Shown piece by piece: positions 34,962-47,758 of a DNA stretch of 64,000 bases. The notes below the pieces were generated by a model. It made no database searches. It had not been told where the DNA came from and was given only the letters and a program-made list of their open reading frames with translations. The stretch is from positions 744,001-808,000 of the forward strand of contig NW_004457624.1 in assembly GCF_000203815.1 (NCBI RefSeq), given 5' to 3'. Position 1 is the first letter of the stretch, and the number at the start of each line of letters is the position of its first letter. Source of the stretch: Cavenderia fasciculata. Its lineage: Eukaryota; Evosea; Eumycetozoa; Acytosteliales; Cavenderiaceae. A program made the translations under genes and the position numbers.

Positions 34962-36167
34962 TGCCAAGGTTCGATTATGAGATGCTCAAGTCTATCGATA
35001 AACAAAAAGACACCTACCTACCTACTCTCAAAGTAATTCATCTTAATTGTACTGTTGCTTAGATGTTAGACGTTAGACGTTAGACAGACGGTTTTAAAAA
35101 AGGTTGTTGTTCAAAATATATAGGAACGAGAAGTTCATAGTTTACAATAGAAATAGGGGGTTATGTTTAATTAGTTCTGCATGCTTTAGACTTTTTTTTT
35201 TGTGATCGATCTCTCCAACCTTCACTCTCCCGTTCTCTCATTTCTAAAATCATAGAGGATATGATTTGAAAGATTTTTCCCTTCCATCCTACCTTCTCTT
35301 GTTCTTTTACCTGTATTCTGGGGCTATCAGTTGTTGATTGTTGCTCATGTCATAGGTCTCTCCCCACCCACCCTCACCAATGAAGAAGGATTAGAGGGGT
35401 TCTGAAACAGCCCTATTCTGGTGACAGAGGTGTCATGTTACAAGGAAAAGGGGTTTTGTGAAGATACAAACAAACAAACGACATGATATGATTACAATCT
35501 CGATTGCGCCCCGCTTTTCAGACGTCGCCATCAACATCTCAGGGGTATTAATTAGCATTTTTGCAGCGCTTAATTAATTTATCTCAGCGGGGCTTGCCAT
35601 TTTTCGATTCAAATTTTGGTGGATTTTTAGATCAGCAAAGATTCCAACTACAGTGCTATCAGCCCAAAAACAGTGGTGAACTCATCACTAGATGGATGGC
35701 AGTGACGTTGTTGATGAATGAATCAGATCATTCTCTTTGCAGGCTTTTGCCAAATTCGTCTCTGGTTTTGGGTCGACCCCTCTCAAATAGAATGAACAAG
35801 TAGGCAGGTAGAGGCCATCGACAACTGGACCATCATCGAATTTCAACTTTGCATTCATTTCCACCCGAATGGTGGTGGTTCAAGTCGATCACGCTCACAA
35901 ATCGAAAAGAGAATGAATCAGTTGATTTTCTTTCTTTTTTTCTTTCAAAAAAATTGTTGTTTTAGATTATTATTAACGGTCGTGTTGCAACAACAATAGT
36001 TTAGTCTACCATCTCCATCTCCATCTGTTGATTGGTTGTTATTATTATTCATCCTATATCTCTCTCATCTCATCTCATCAATCAAACTTAAAAAAAATAA
36101 TATAAATAATATTTATTTGTTGCCCTGTATTTTTTATTTTTAAATAACATTTTGTCATCATCTATCC

Positions 36168-36218
36168 TTTTTTCCTATCCTATCCTATCCTATCCTATCC
36201 CTATCCCTATCCCTATCT
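36168..36218 (+). repeat. TCCTA / CCCTAT tandem repeat
   Basis: About five TCCTA units pass directly into about three CCCTAT units, some 200 bp upstream of the membrane-protein ATG. This is a pyrimidine-biased microsatellite in a likely promoter or 5' UTR. Confidence 0.8.
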
Positions 36219-36414
36219 GTCATAATCTCAATCTCAAGAGGATATTTATTCATTTATTTTTTTTGCAAATCACCAAATCAACTTTCATACCTATTGTTTT
36301 GGCCCCTATATTTATCTATCCTATTCTAAATCGTTCTATCCATCTTAACCAAGGATTTAATTAATTTGATACTAAATTTAGATTATCGTCATCTAATTTT
36401 TAACTGTTACAGAA

Positions 36415-38928
36415 ATGAAAAGAGAATTAACCTTTGAAGATATTCAAAGAGAGTTACAACAGGCAGAAGAAGATGAAGAAATCAACGACCCCAACAACAA
36501 CAATGTAAATAATCATCATTTTACTAATCATTTAAATAATAACAATACCATTGTCAATAATAATATTACAGAACAACAAATGATCGATTTTATAGATTCA
36601 ATTCAAAACAATAATGATGAAAATAATTCTAATAATAATGAAAATGGAAATGAATTAAATAGTAATAATAATATTTCTACAAATAATAATAATGATGGTT
36701 CAATTAATACTGATACCAATAATAATATAGATTCTAATAACAATAATAATAACAATAACAATAATAATGATAATAATAATAATAATAATAATAATATTAA
36801 TAATAATAATAATTTCAATAATTTGAATAATAATAATAATAACAATAATACAAGTAATAATAGTCTTGGATTAAGTGGAGGATTTTTTATTCCATCACAT
36901 TTAATTTCAACTGGATCATTAAATACTAGTACATCGTCATTGGGTAGTTCAGCTGAATTAATTCCACAGCAACAAAAGAAAGGTCCAAGAGTTTCAAATC
37001 TAAGAGGTTCCAATTGGTCGTCCAGTTCCATTGAAAGTAGTGATGATGAAAAGCCAGCCAATGAACATGTCCAAAGAAATCCAAGATCCGAGCTAACCTC
37101 TTCTGTTGGTAGTGACATTGAAGGTGGAATCTCAATGAAACAAATGAAAAAGAAAGATAGACATGGTTCCATTGTTGTCAAGGAAGGTCAAAAATTCTAT
37201 TCCGATGATGAGTTGGGATGGAAAGGTTGGGAAACTGTTCGTCTCATAGGAGAAAGATATATATTTGGTCTACTTATTGCTGCCATTGTTTGCTTTTTCG
37301 TTTGGATTCTTTCACTTCCAACATGGACCGGTGGTTATGATTCTGCTACTTATTTTAATCATCTTGTATATACAATTTTCTTTCAAGTTTCATCCGTAAG
37401 TAAAAAAAAAACAAATTTAATTAATTAATATTAATATTTTTTTTATACTTTTATTCTAACATTCTGTTTATTTAAAAAGATATTTTTTGGACCAGTATAT
37501 GTAGCAGCTGGTTTTTGCGTATCTTATGGTTGGAATAGATTAGTTAAATCTCAGGTATTGTACTATTCGGTTGTCCTTATATCTGCCTATACTCTTTTCT
37601 ATGGCTTGCTATATCACTTTGGAGTACAGTACTGGTACTATTACCTTGATGCTATTGGAGTGGTACTCATCTTTGTCCTTTTCGAAGTAGTCTTTTGTTT
37701 CCTAATCAATTGTAATATTCAAGGTGAAAAGTATGGAAAGAAGGTTAAATTTGAAGAAATTGATATTAGAACTGCTGGTTGGATTACTTTTAATTATAGT
37801 ATGTAAACAAACAATAATATTCAAATACTTTTTAATTTAAATATTAATAGTAATATTAATTTCTATTTCTTTTTTTAAATTATCTTTATAGCTGTACCAG
37901 ATATTTTTGTAACTCTTTTAACAGTATTATACATGTTCTTTTTATTGCCAGTATACTTTTCAATTGACAATAATTTCATTCGTCTTGCTTGGCGTTTATT
38001 TGTTCATCCTATTTATTGGGTTTCAATTGTAATGTTGGCTCGTCAATTCTTGACTAGAGATATCAGTGCCGATGATATTATGTTAAATAGTAATATTGTT
38101 TTGTATGTTAAACAAAACAAAAAAAAGAATCAATCCAATTATATAATAATTTAATTTTATATTAATTTCTCTTTTTTTAATTTCTTTTATAGACATACAT
38201 TCTTCCATCATCAAACATTGGGTAGAATATTTGTTTATACATTTACAGGAGATGAATCATATCTTACTGAAGTTGCTATGATTATAGCTGCCATTGAAGA
38301 TATTGTGGTTAGGTGTCTGTCATTGAAGCGTGATGAATGGGTTGCAAGAATTCTTTATGGTCAGGAAGTAGCCAAACAAAGCGTGTATTCCCAACAAAAT
38401 TTGCAACTTCGATCTGCTATTCTAAACATTCAAGTCGGTCTTGAGTTTAGTGGTCTCATCTCTGCACCTCTCTTTGTATTCTTGTTCCAAAAACATGCCA
38501 TGTTGTTCCACTTTTTCGATGGAGGTGATAAGATTCTCGCCGGTGAAATTGCTCTTCAAGCACTCTTGTCCATTGCACTAGATCTTATATCTGAGTTTAT
38601 TTGTACCTACTTTGAATGTAGGTTCTATCGTCTGCCACTATTAAACACTTGGAAGTGGATAAAGAGCAACAAATATTTTATTGTTTGGCTTGCTTTTGGT
38701 TCAGTTACAATGGGTCTGTGTGGTATGATTTGGACTTGTGCTAGAACTCCTAGAATGGGATTGTATGTATCATTAAAACAAAATACAATTAATATATTAT
38801 TCAAGTTTATTCATTAATTATTTTTTCATTTCATTTCTAGATGTTCATCAAATGATATTTGTTCATGCGGTTCAATTATTGCAACTTCATTGCCTCCATG
38901 GTGTAACAACTCAACAATGATCATGTAA
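36415..38928 (+). CDS. Polytopic membrane protein with Asn-rich N terminus
   Basis: Five exons: 36415-37395, 37480-37798, 37892-38102, 38193-38762 and 38841-38928; 722 residues. Residues 1-280 are cytosolic-type, dominated by Asn runs, with a short Ser/Pro/basic stretch before the first membrane helix (FGLLIAAIVCFFVWILSL). I count about nine hydrophobic segments, including LYYSVVLISAYTLFYGLLYH, GVVLIFVLFEVVFCFLI, IFVTLLTVLYMFFLLPVYF and YFIVWLAFGSVTMGLCGMIW. The C terminus has several Cys (CSSNDICSCGS), perhaps lumenal. I do not recognise a transporter or receptor signature. The assignment as an integral membrane protein is firm; its function is unknown. Confidence 0.82.
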
Positions 38929-38939
38929 ATTTATAGTAT

Positions 38940-38952
38940 TAATAATAGTAAA

Positions 38953-39034
<82 letters not shown>

Positions 39035-39035
39035 G
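38940..39035 (+). repeat. (AAT)n microsatellite
   Basis: About 25 uninterrupted AAT units begin just after the stop codon of the membrane-protein gene. Trinucleotide tracts of this kind are typical of dictyostelid genomes. Confidence 0.95.
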
Positions 39036-39201
39036 GGAATTAAATTAATTTAGCAAATTGAAATCAATTTGCACCACAGTTTGTGTTTTAAAAAAAAGAA
39101 GGATCAAAGAGATCCAACAGAATTAAATAATTAAAAGAATAATAATAAAGAAAGGGTAAATTAAAATTTGTACAAAACAATGAATATGTTTATATTCTAT
39201 T

Positions 39202-42200
39202 CTATTTTTTAATTAAATCAATAATCATATTGATTGAACTATTTGATATTTGTGATTGGTTGAATAGATTTAGTTTGTTGAATTGACCTTCTATCCATGA
39301 TTTAATTTGGATGGCTACCATGCTGTCTACACCATACTCTTTGAGTTTGGTGTCAGTGTTGATGAGTGATTTTTGAATGGAGAGGATGTCAGATATTTGA
39401 TCAATCACCATGCTTTCAATTGTGTCGTTACCACCAACACCTTGGTTATTTTGTTTGGTGGCACTAGTTGAGTCAAATGTGACGAGTGGAGTGAACCGGT
39501 ATTTGAGGTAGGGTATGGCTGAAACAAAATGTTTGAGGTTGGCATCAAAACATCGGAGTTGGGTGAATGGGGTGTCTTGGCTGATAAACGACGATCTTAG
39601 AACACCATACACCACCGATAGAGGGAGCATTGACAATCCAAGTGATCCTAGGTTGGTACGTGCACCCTTGTCCAAAGATACTTTACCAGTTGAACCAATC
39701 GATCCCCAATTAATACTTGTTGCAGCCAACCCACATTGTCGACGGTGTTTGGCGAGTCCGTCCAAGAACGCATTACCGACACCGTAGCTAGTGTTACCCT
39801 TGGAGATGAGTGTGGCAACAGACGACAACATTTGAAAGTGGCATAGTTGCCATCCCAACTTGACAAACAAGTTGTGTAAATTATAAGCTCCAACTGCTTT
39901 GGCAGACATTGCTTCGTTATGATTTTCCAAATTAATAGAGTCGGCACCAAGGACATGATAAAAGTTTGCCGTATGTATGACAGTCTTGACTGGTTTGATA
40001 GCAGTGTTGGTCTTGTAAAGTTCGACAATACTCGATTCGAGTGCACTGTAGTTTCCAACATCACACTTAATATAATGAATGGCAAGCGTTGATGATCCAT
40101 CATGATTCTTCATCTTGGTTTGATTCATCAATAACTGTATTTCATACTTTGGTGCAGAGAATGACAAGACAATGATATCTCTTAATTGTGGTGAGTGTTT
40201 GATTACGTATTGGAGACATTCAACCGACATACCAGTCTGTCCAGTGATTAAAAGTGTATCTTGTATTCCTTCCAGAGTATAATTGACTCGATCAATTGGT
40301 TTCTTGTGTTGTTGTTCAGTCCACATTGGTTGTATTAAATCACGATCAACATTTTCAAAGTCAATGACTACCTTTCCAATACTCTTTCTAGATTGAACCA
40401 ATTCCAATGCTTGATGAATATCTTGACATGAATACACTGTACAGTATGTCCAATTCAATTTCTTGCTCGTCAACAATGACTGTATTTCCAAACAATCTCT
40501 CAAATTGAATGAAATATTGTGGAGAGAATGGTAACTTTGTTGTTGGTTAAATGCATCCATGTCGAGTCGGTCCACGATTGTTAAATCTACAACTACACCA
40601 CTGCTTGACAAACACCGTAGATTACATTGCATCTTTGAACGATCCAATGTGTTTATGATCACTTGTACACCTTTGCCATCGGTCAATTGCTTAATCTTTT
40701 TTGTAAAGTCAGTAGTAGACGAGAGGACCGATGTGATAAGACTGCCATAATGTTTGTTGAGGAATGCCGATTTATCTGGGTTGTGTGGCGAGCACGTCAC
40801 AAACACCTTTCCTTGGTGATTACTGCATTTCAACAAGTTGAGGATAGCCAACCCTACAGCTCCGGCAGCACTATGAATGAGAATCGAGTCTGTATCTTGG
40901 AGACTTGCCTTTTTAAATAAGGCACAATAGGCAATTCCAAATACCGATGGGAATGAAGCAGCTTGTACAAATGTCATTTCTACAGGTTTACCAAGTAATC
41001 TCTTTTCATCTACTATAACATGTGATGACAGAGACCCAGTTTCAGAGACAGTGTACACTTCATCACCAACCTTGAACTTTGTAACTTTGTTTCCTACCCT
41101 TGAAACTATGCCAGCCAGGTCTTGTCCAAGAGGAGGATTGTAAGAGTCACATCCTCTTCCACCACTACCAAACAAGTCTTGTTTAATCGACCCATTGAGA
41201 ATCATTGTGTCACGAATATTGAGTGACGATGCTTTCACCTTGACTTCGACTTGAAACTCGGACAATGACTCGCACCGACCTCTGAGATGGTACTTGTAAT
41301 CCTTTTCAAATGATACTTTGAGATCAATGTCATTCTTGATTGTAAATCTTTCATCTTGATCAATTGATAATGGTGATTTAAATTCTCTTTCAACCATGAC
41401 TTGAAGGTCCTTCTTCTTGTTGTTGTTTTCAACAACCAAAGTGAATTCCTTGTCACCCAACAACGATGAATTGGACAATGCCAACAGTTGATCGAGGTTG
41501 ACAATACCAGATACCTCCTTGTCCATTGAAATGGGGATACTGTCAAATTCAAACAATCCAACGGACCCTTGATCTTGGTACTCTCTACAATTTGGTATTA
41601 AACATTCATTGAGTGGACTATCAATCAACGTCAACATTCTAACCTCTATTTGTGCCTTTCTAATGATTTGATGTATCTTTAAATGTTGCATTGTCTTGAC
41701 CACCAAATTATCACTTGTCATTTCTTCCAATGATTCCAAATAAATAATTAATGATCGTTTTTGTTTGATTGATTCTAATAATAGTTTAAATTGATTATTA
41801 TCATCATCATTGATTAAATTATCTGATGAGAATAATGTTACATTTTCACGCATATTACCAATCATCATTAGATTATTTGCTTGTTCAATTAATCGTTGTT
41901 GTATTGAAGAGGACGATGATGAGGATGAAGAAGAGGAAGTAATAAATATAATACTATCCAATTGATTATTAATATTATTATTATTGTTGATTGTTTCTTG
42001 AATAGATTGTTTACGACAAATTAAAAGGGATGTGTTATTGATCACCTCGAATTGTGATGATTCAAGACTAGTCATTAATGAACCAGAGTTGTCTATTGTG
42101 TCGATGGTAACTAAAATCTGACCATTTGGATTCAATAGTCTGTGTAGTTGATGTACAAGGTCGTTGGCATCGACTATACTATCATTTGACAGAATAAGGT

Positions 42201-45200
42201 CATAGCTACATGGTAATAACCCTTGTTCTAAAAGTGACGATGTGGTGGTGGTAGTAGATACACCATGGAGATGAGTAACTCTGGCACCACCTTTGGCATG
42301 CATGAGGTAAGGCACTAATACCATTTCTTCCTGATCATCTGATACAATGTGGTAATCAACCACCAATGAGCTGGCACCAGGAACAGACTCTGAGATAAAA
42401 TGATTGAGGTTACCTATCAATTCAGCAGAGTTCATGTCGTTTGACAAAGTGTCCAAGATCCGAATGACCTTGTGTGAAGACTGAACCGACGCCTTTACAA
42501 ATGATTCCAAGTAGGTTGAAATGTCACCGATAACAACATCAACAACATGTACAGGGAGGGATGGTGAGTTTTTAGGTTGTAACTCTGTTTTGTAGATGTA
42601 TCTTGATGGATCCTTTGCTGTGTGAACCTTGAGTATTTTAGTCAAAGATCGACATACTACAGACCCGCACGTAGCAATAACCGTGCCATTGCAGTCGATA
42701 ATATCACTCGATCCTCTAAACTCGTTTCCTCTTTGACCACTACTACGTGACACGCTGTATAATGATGATGACTGACCAGCTATCATGTTTTGAAGAGGAA
42801 TGTTTTTGGCATAGATTGTCATATCGTGGATTCTGTCAAATACAATCTCGCAACTTGGATGTTCACCTTTAAAACTAACTAGGTTGGCGTGGAGAATGCA
42901 GTCGAGTACAGATGCATTTAAAATGGTGTTGTTGGCTTGAAATTGGTCTCTAGGTGAACTGTCAACTTGGGTCATTGAGTCTCCGTGTTGATTGAATCTG
43001 ACTTGTTGCACACGTTGGAAAGTCTCGCCGTATGGAAGTCCAACCTTGATCAGTTTATCATATACATCGGTATGATTCATTGTGGCAAATGTATACTGCT
43101 GTTGTAACAACTCGACATTGTCATAATGTTGTTCGTCGCAGTCGACTGAGCTAGCTTCTTCAGTCACTGTGATTCTTCCAATTGCCGATTTGATCCATTG
43201 AGACGACTTGGTATCAAAGTATTGAAACATGACATTATAATCATTCGATGTTGAACCGTGACCAATAGTAGTAAACGTTGATTTTAATTTACCTTGTACA
43301 CCTTCAACCAAAAAGAATGGACTGATAAATTCGAGTCGATGAATATGAATATCCTTGCCCGAGAATGCATTGATAATGTTTTCAATGTATCCGGCACCTG
43401 GGAACAAGTACTTTCCTTTTACTTTGTGTCCTTTTAAATATTGATATGATGGTCTTCCAATATCGATTGCACATTCATACGTGTTGAGAGATGGATGGTC
43501 GCGGAACCCAAGCAGGTTGGTAGGGACGCCACCCAATCGTTGTACCTGGAATTCAGGCTGCTCCTCCCAAAGGTATTCCGTATCCCATTGATATCTTGGA
43601 AGGTTTCTAGCACGATGTTTCCAATCGTATCCCAACTCGCTTGAAGAAGAAGAAGAAGAAGATACTACTTGGTTTCTAAAACAAACATTTGCACCAGCGA
43701 AGTAAAGACTTGCCAAACATGATTGAATTGATTCGACTTCATCCTTTTTTCTATTTAATGGTGAGAGGATGGTTGCTGATTTTTGTTGTGATAATAATGT
43801 CTTTAAATAGAACGACAATGTTGAATGTGGTGCAATCTCTAAATAAATATACTCTTGATTATTATTATTATTTGTGAAACTAATTATATTATTAATTGCT
43901 TGTTGGAATAATACTGGTTGTCTGAGATTATCAAAAATTGATTGTGCATTAAATTCTGATGATGATTCTATTAATCGTGATGTCGTTGTTGAGAAGTATG
44001 GTATCGTTGGTTTATCGCATTCATATTTAATATTATTATTCAACTTCTTGAAAATGAATTCCTTTGTTGATTCTTGTTGTGATGAATGGAATGCACATGG
44101 TGTACCAAGGAATGCACTAAATATATTGTCAGCTTTAAGTTGTTGATCTAATAATCTGAGTTGTTTTTCATCACCAGCCAATACAATTGAATCTTCAGCA
44201 TTGTAACATGCAACTTCCATATCATCAAATTGTTGTTGGAATCTCTCATTGAATTTATCATGTGACAATGATACAGATAACATTCTACCACTTCCAATTG
44301 TTGCATTTTGAGCTTCACTTCTGAGATAAACAATTCTTGCTGCTTCTTCCAATGATACAATTCCTGAACACCATGCTGCCGTTACATCTCCAAAACTAAA
44401 TTAATTAAATTAAAAAATATTAATATTTAATTAATAAATGTTTAATTAAGAATAAAAAAATTGTTATACATACCTATGACCAACAACGATTGATGGATTA
44501 ATTCCAAAATATTGATATAATTTAACCAATGCAACTTGAATGATAAATGTTGATGGTTGAGCTAGAATTGGATGGTGAATGGTTTGACCACTATCACTAC
44601 CGGATTCACATAATTTACCAAGGATTGAATAATTGTAGTGTTGTGAGAGTAGTTGATCGACTAGGTTGACTGTATCGCGGAATACTTGAAAGTGGTCGTA
44701 TAATTCCTTTCCCATTCCGTTCCACTGTGCACCTTGACCACAAAATACCATTACCACCTTTGACGACGGACGATTACCAAATTGTCCAATGTTGGAAGCA
44801 TACGATAATGGTTTATCATAGATCTTTGTTGAATTGATAAAAGAGTCCCAATCTTTTGCAACAATCACCTTTTTATAAGCTGGTTGGTTGGCTTTTAAAG
44901 ATTGATGTAAAACAAATTCTTTAAATGTTAAAATATTTCCAAAACAACCAGTATTATTCTTGATCATATCAATATATAAATCCATTGATTTTTTACTATT
45001 TGTTGATAATGGTATTAAATATTCATCTTGTTGTTTTGGTTCTAAATAAATAAATAAATAAATAATTAATTAATATTTAATAAATATTTAAATATATTTA
45101 TATCACATACCAATTGAATGATTTCTTTGATTATTATTATTATTTTTATATTCTTGAATAATAATATGTGAATTTGAACCTGTAATACCAAATGAATTAA

Positions 45201-46569
45201 TTCCCATTCGAATGATTCTATTTTCATCATAATCTGGGAATGGTTCATTTTCCAGTACAATTTTAATTTCACCGTTGAGGAGATCAATCTTTGGATTGAG
45301 TTGATTGAAATGAATGTTTTTAACCAACATTCTATTCTTTAACATCATGGCACATTTGATGAGTGCAGCCACCCCAGCAGTGCTTTCCGTGTGACCGATA
45401 TTACTCTTGACCGATCCAATACGAAGAGGGTCTTGTGTTGAATGTGACCCTTTAAATACATTACCAAGTGCTTTGATCTCTATTGGGTCACCTGTAGGAG
45501 TCCCAGTACCATGGCACTCAATATAATAAATGTCAGATGGAGACAACCCAGTTTCATAGAGTGCTCTCTTTGTATTGACTTGTTGAGCTTCACTCGACGG
45601 TGAAGTAGGTGATGACTTTTCAAAATTACCATCTACATTATAACTACCGCCTTTAATCACACAATATATATCATCTCCATCTTCAATAGCACGTGATAAT
45701 TTCTTTAATACTATCATTGCAACTCCTATAAATTAATAATCATAATAAATATAAAAAGTATTAATATATTAATTTAATTTAATTTATATCTATTTGTATT
45801 TATATTTACCTTCACTACGACAATAACCATCAGCTGAAGAATCAAATGAAGCACATTTACCACTTTTACCCAACATTCCAGCAGATGTGAATGAAATGTG
45901 ATTGATTGGGTCAAAGAATGCGTTCATTCCACCGGCAATGGCAATATCACTGTCACCTTTGCGAATAGTGTCGACGGCCATGAGAACACCGATAAGGGAT
46001 GACGAACAGGCCGTATCGATAGACAACGACGATCCGCGGAAATCAAAGCAGTAGGAACATTTGATAGAAGTACCCGATCTTCCCATCTTGAGGATATTGC
46101 TCATCGTCGTCATGTTGTGTGTTTGCATTGTACTGACTGCATCAAACATTTGACCGATAAATGTGGATGTAGGACTCCCAAGTATAGAAATGGGATCAAT
46201 ATGAGCATCTTCTAAAGCTTCCCAGAGTACCATCAAAGCGACGCGTACTTGTGGGTCCATGGCAGCAGCGTCCTTTGGAAGAATACCAAAAAAGTTTTTG
46301 TCGAAGTCTGTCCATGTCTTGTAATCGAGGAAGCCCGATCGATCAGTTGCAATGTATCCCTGGTCTACATATGATTTCGACCATCTCTCTTTCGGATTCA
46401 GTTGAGAAATACCATCCAATCCATTGACTAATTGATTCCAAAATTCTTGTGGAGTTTTAGATCCACCTGGTAATCTACATCCCATTCCAATAATTGCAAT
46501 ATCATTATCATTATTATTATTATCTTGTTGTTGTTGTTGTTGATTATTATTATTATTTTTATAATCCAT
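39202..46569 (-). CDS. Type I polyketide synthase, complete KS-AT-DH-MT*-ER-KR-ACP
   Basis: Iterative, highly reducing PKS of the fatty-acid-synthase-like type. Exons 46569-45810, 45725-45111, 45041-44474 and 44395-39202; 2378 residues. KS (about 20-445) has Cys188 in DTACSSSL, His325 in ECHGTGTPTGDP and His365 in KSNIGHTES. AT (about 560-870) has FCGQGAQWNGMG and Ser648 in GHSFGD, whose codon is split by intron 3. DH (about 940-1220) has His971 in GHKVKGKYLFPGAGY and Asp1146 in VLDCILH. The 1270-1500 region corresponds to a C-methyltransferase but reads HKVIRILDTL where a SAM-binding glycine motif is expected, so it is probably inactive. ER follows (about 1680-1990, HSAAGAVGLA), then KR (about 2025-2230, Tyr2185; nucleotide motif LLITGQTG) and ACP (Ser2339 in YGVDSM). 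No thioesterase or fused type III PKS. Product unknown. Confidence 0.93.
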
Positions 46570-47758
46570 TTTTGAAAAAGAATTTAAAATATATAGGTAT
46601 ATTATTTGTTGGGTAGATTTATGTATTAATTATGATTATTAAGATTATTTACAGAGGTAGATTAAAATTGTTTTGTTGTTGTTGATGATGATGATAAATT
46701 AAAAAAATATAAAGTTAATATTAATATTTTTAAAGATGTTGTCAACTATTTATAAAGTTATTCCTATACCTTTTGTTCAGGGTGAGATTTGATTGGAAAG
46801 GGGTTTGGGAAGAGTCGGTTCTAACATTCAATTGTCGGTACCCCTATCTATTGCACATGAGGTAGGGTAATATTGGTCAGCAACACAAGTATGAACTGAA
46901 TGAATGACAACGTTGCTCAACTCTCTCTCATTCTCGGTTTTATCGATGAATTTTTTTAACCAAGGAATCCAATCTAATTTGAAAAGAGGGGGTTGTGTCA
47001 TGAACCTCCACCAAATATATTCCTCTTCTTGTTTTGTTGTTATAATAATTTTATCATTATCATCATGTTGTTATATCACCACGACATAGAACCAAACCAA
47101 AATAGATTATGAATGTGAATGAATTGATACCACCGCTACCGCTACCGCTGCCACTACCATGATGACCAACTTGGTCGTTTCACTACTCACCTTCACTTAC
47201 TTTCAATCGATATCGATATCGAGAGAAAACAAGAGGAGTTGTGTGGAGTGTGAGTCAGTCGGTCGATAAAGGAAAGCGACTAGAATGAATGAATGAATAA
47301 ATGAATGTTAAAGGTTGCGTGTTGTTGTGATAGATCTATCGATGTCAAGCCAGATAGCCATCTTATGTGTGCAAGACAGGTCGATTGATTTGATGTCTGA
47401 CATTGCACATGATTGGCAAGTAGAGTGTGCATGTGTGTATGTGTGTGTTTGCACAATAAAGTGTGAATCCAAAGATCGATGATGATGATAGGAATAATAA
47501 AGTTTGATCATCAAGCTAGTTTAGTTTAGTTTAGTTGGTGGGTGAGGTGACCAACTCGATGATGATGATAATTAAAATAAAATTAAAAGAATTTAATTAT
47601 TTAAAAATTAGAGGTGAACATCATATGATCATAAATTAATTTTATCAAAGTATTTTCTCTATCTCACACCCCACTTGATAATAATGTAGTTTGTGATGAT
47701 TCTTCATTTTATTGTTGCTCTACTAGATTATTTGTATAATAATATTAAATGAGCAATC
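46570..47758. other. Divergent intergenic region upstream of a PKS gene
   Basis: About 1.2 kb between the PKS start and the plus-strand F-box-like gene, expected to contain both promoters. No gene found. Visible items are a GATATC-centred palindromic stretch near 47206-47222 (ATCGATATCGATATCGA), GT-rich sequence near 47430-47450 and TTTAG tandem units near 47519-47533. No binding site can be named. Confidence 0.45.

Larger units (their letters stand above)
31844..36414. other. 4.6-kb region without a credible protein gene
   Basis: Only short, unsupported open frames. The content is AT-rich DNA with simple repeats (GTT near 32840-32870 and 33125-33150, AAG near 33165-33182), a 7-bp hairpin at about 33059-33082 (GATTGTT/AACAATC), a 118-nt nested inverted repeat at 34844-34961, a short GTTAGAC repeat near 35070, and a TCCTA/CCCTAT tandem tract at about 36168-36218. 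The right end must hold the promoter and 5' UTR of the gene starting at 36415. Other RNA genes may be present but I cannot identify a tRNA or a known snRNA. Confidence 0.5.

Noticed and set aside
34970-34990. GGTTCGATTA, tRNA T-arm-like
   Set aside because: No cloverleaf can be drawn around it; the acceptor and anticodon stems are missing.
35561-35803. 80-codon plus-strand frame in the gene-free region
   Set aside because: No convincing start, no family resemblance and no supporting neighbouring exon.
35868-35895. GGTTCAAGTC, tRNA T-arm-like
   Set aside because: Flanks do not pair as a T stem and no tRNA body is present upstream.
36603-37181. Minus-strand frame rich in Leu
   Set aside because: Complement of Asn-coding AAT/AAC runs in the membrane-protein gene.
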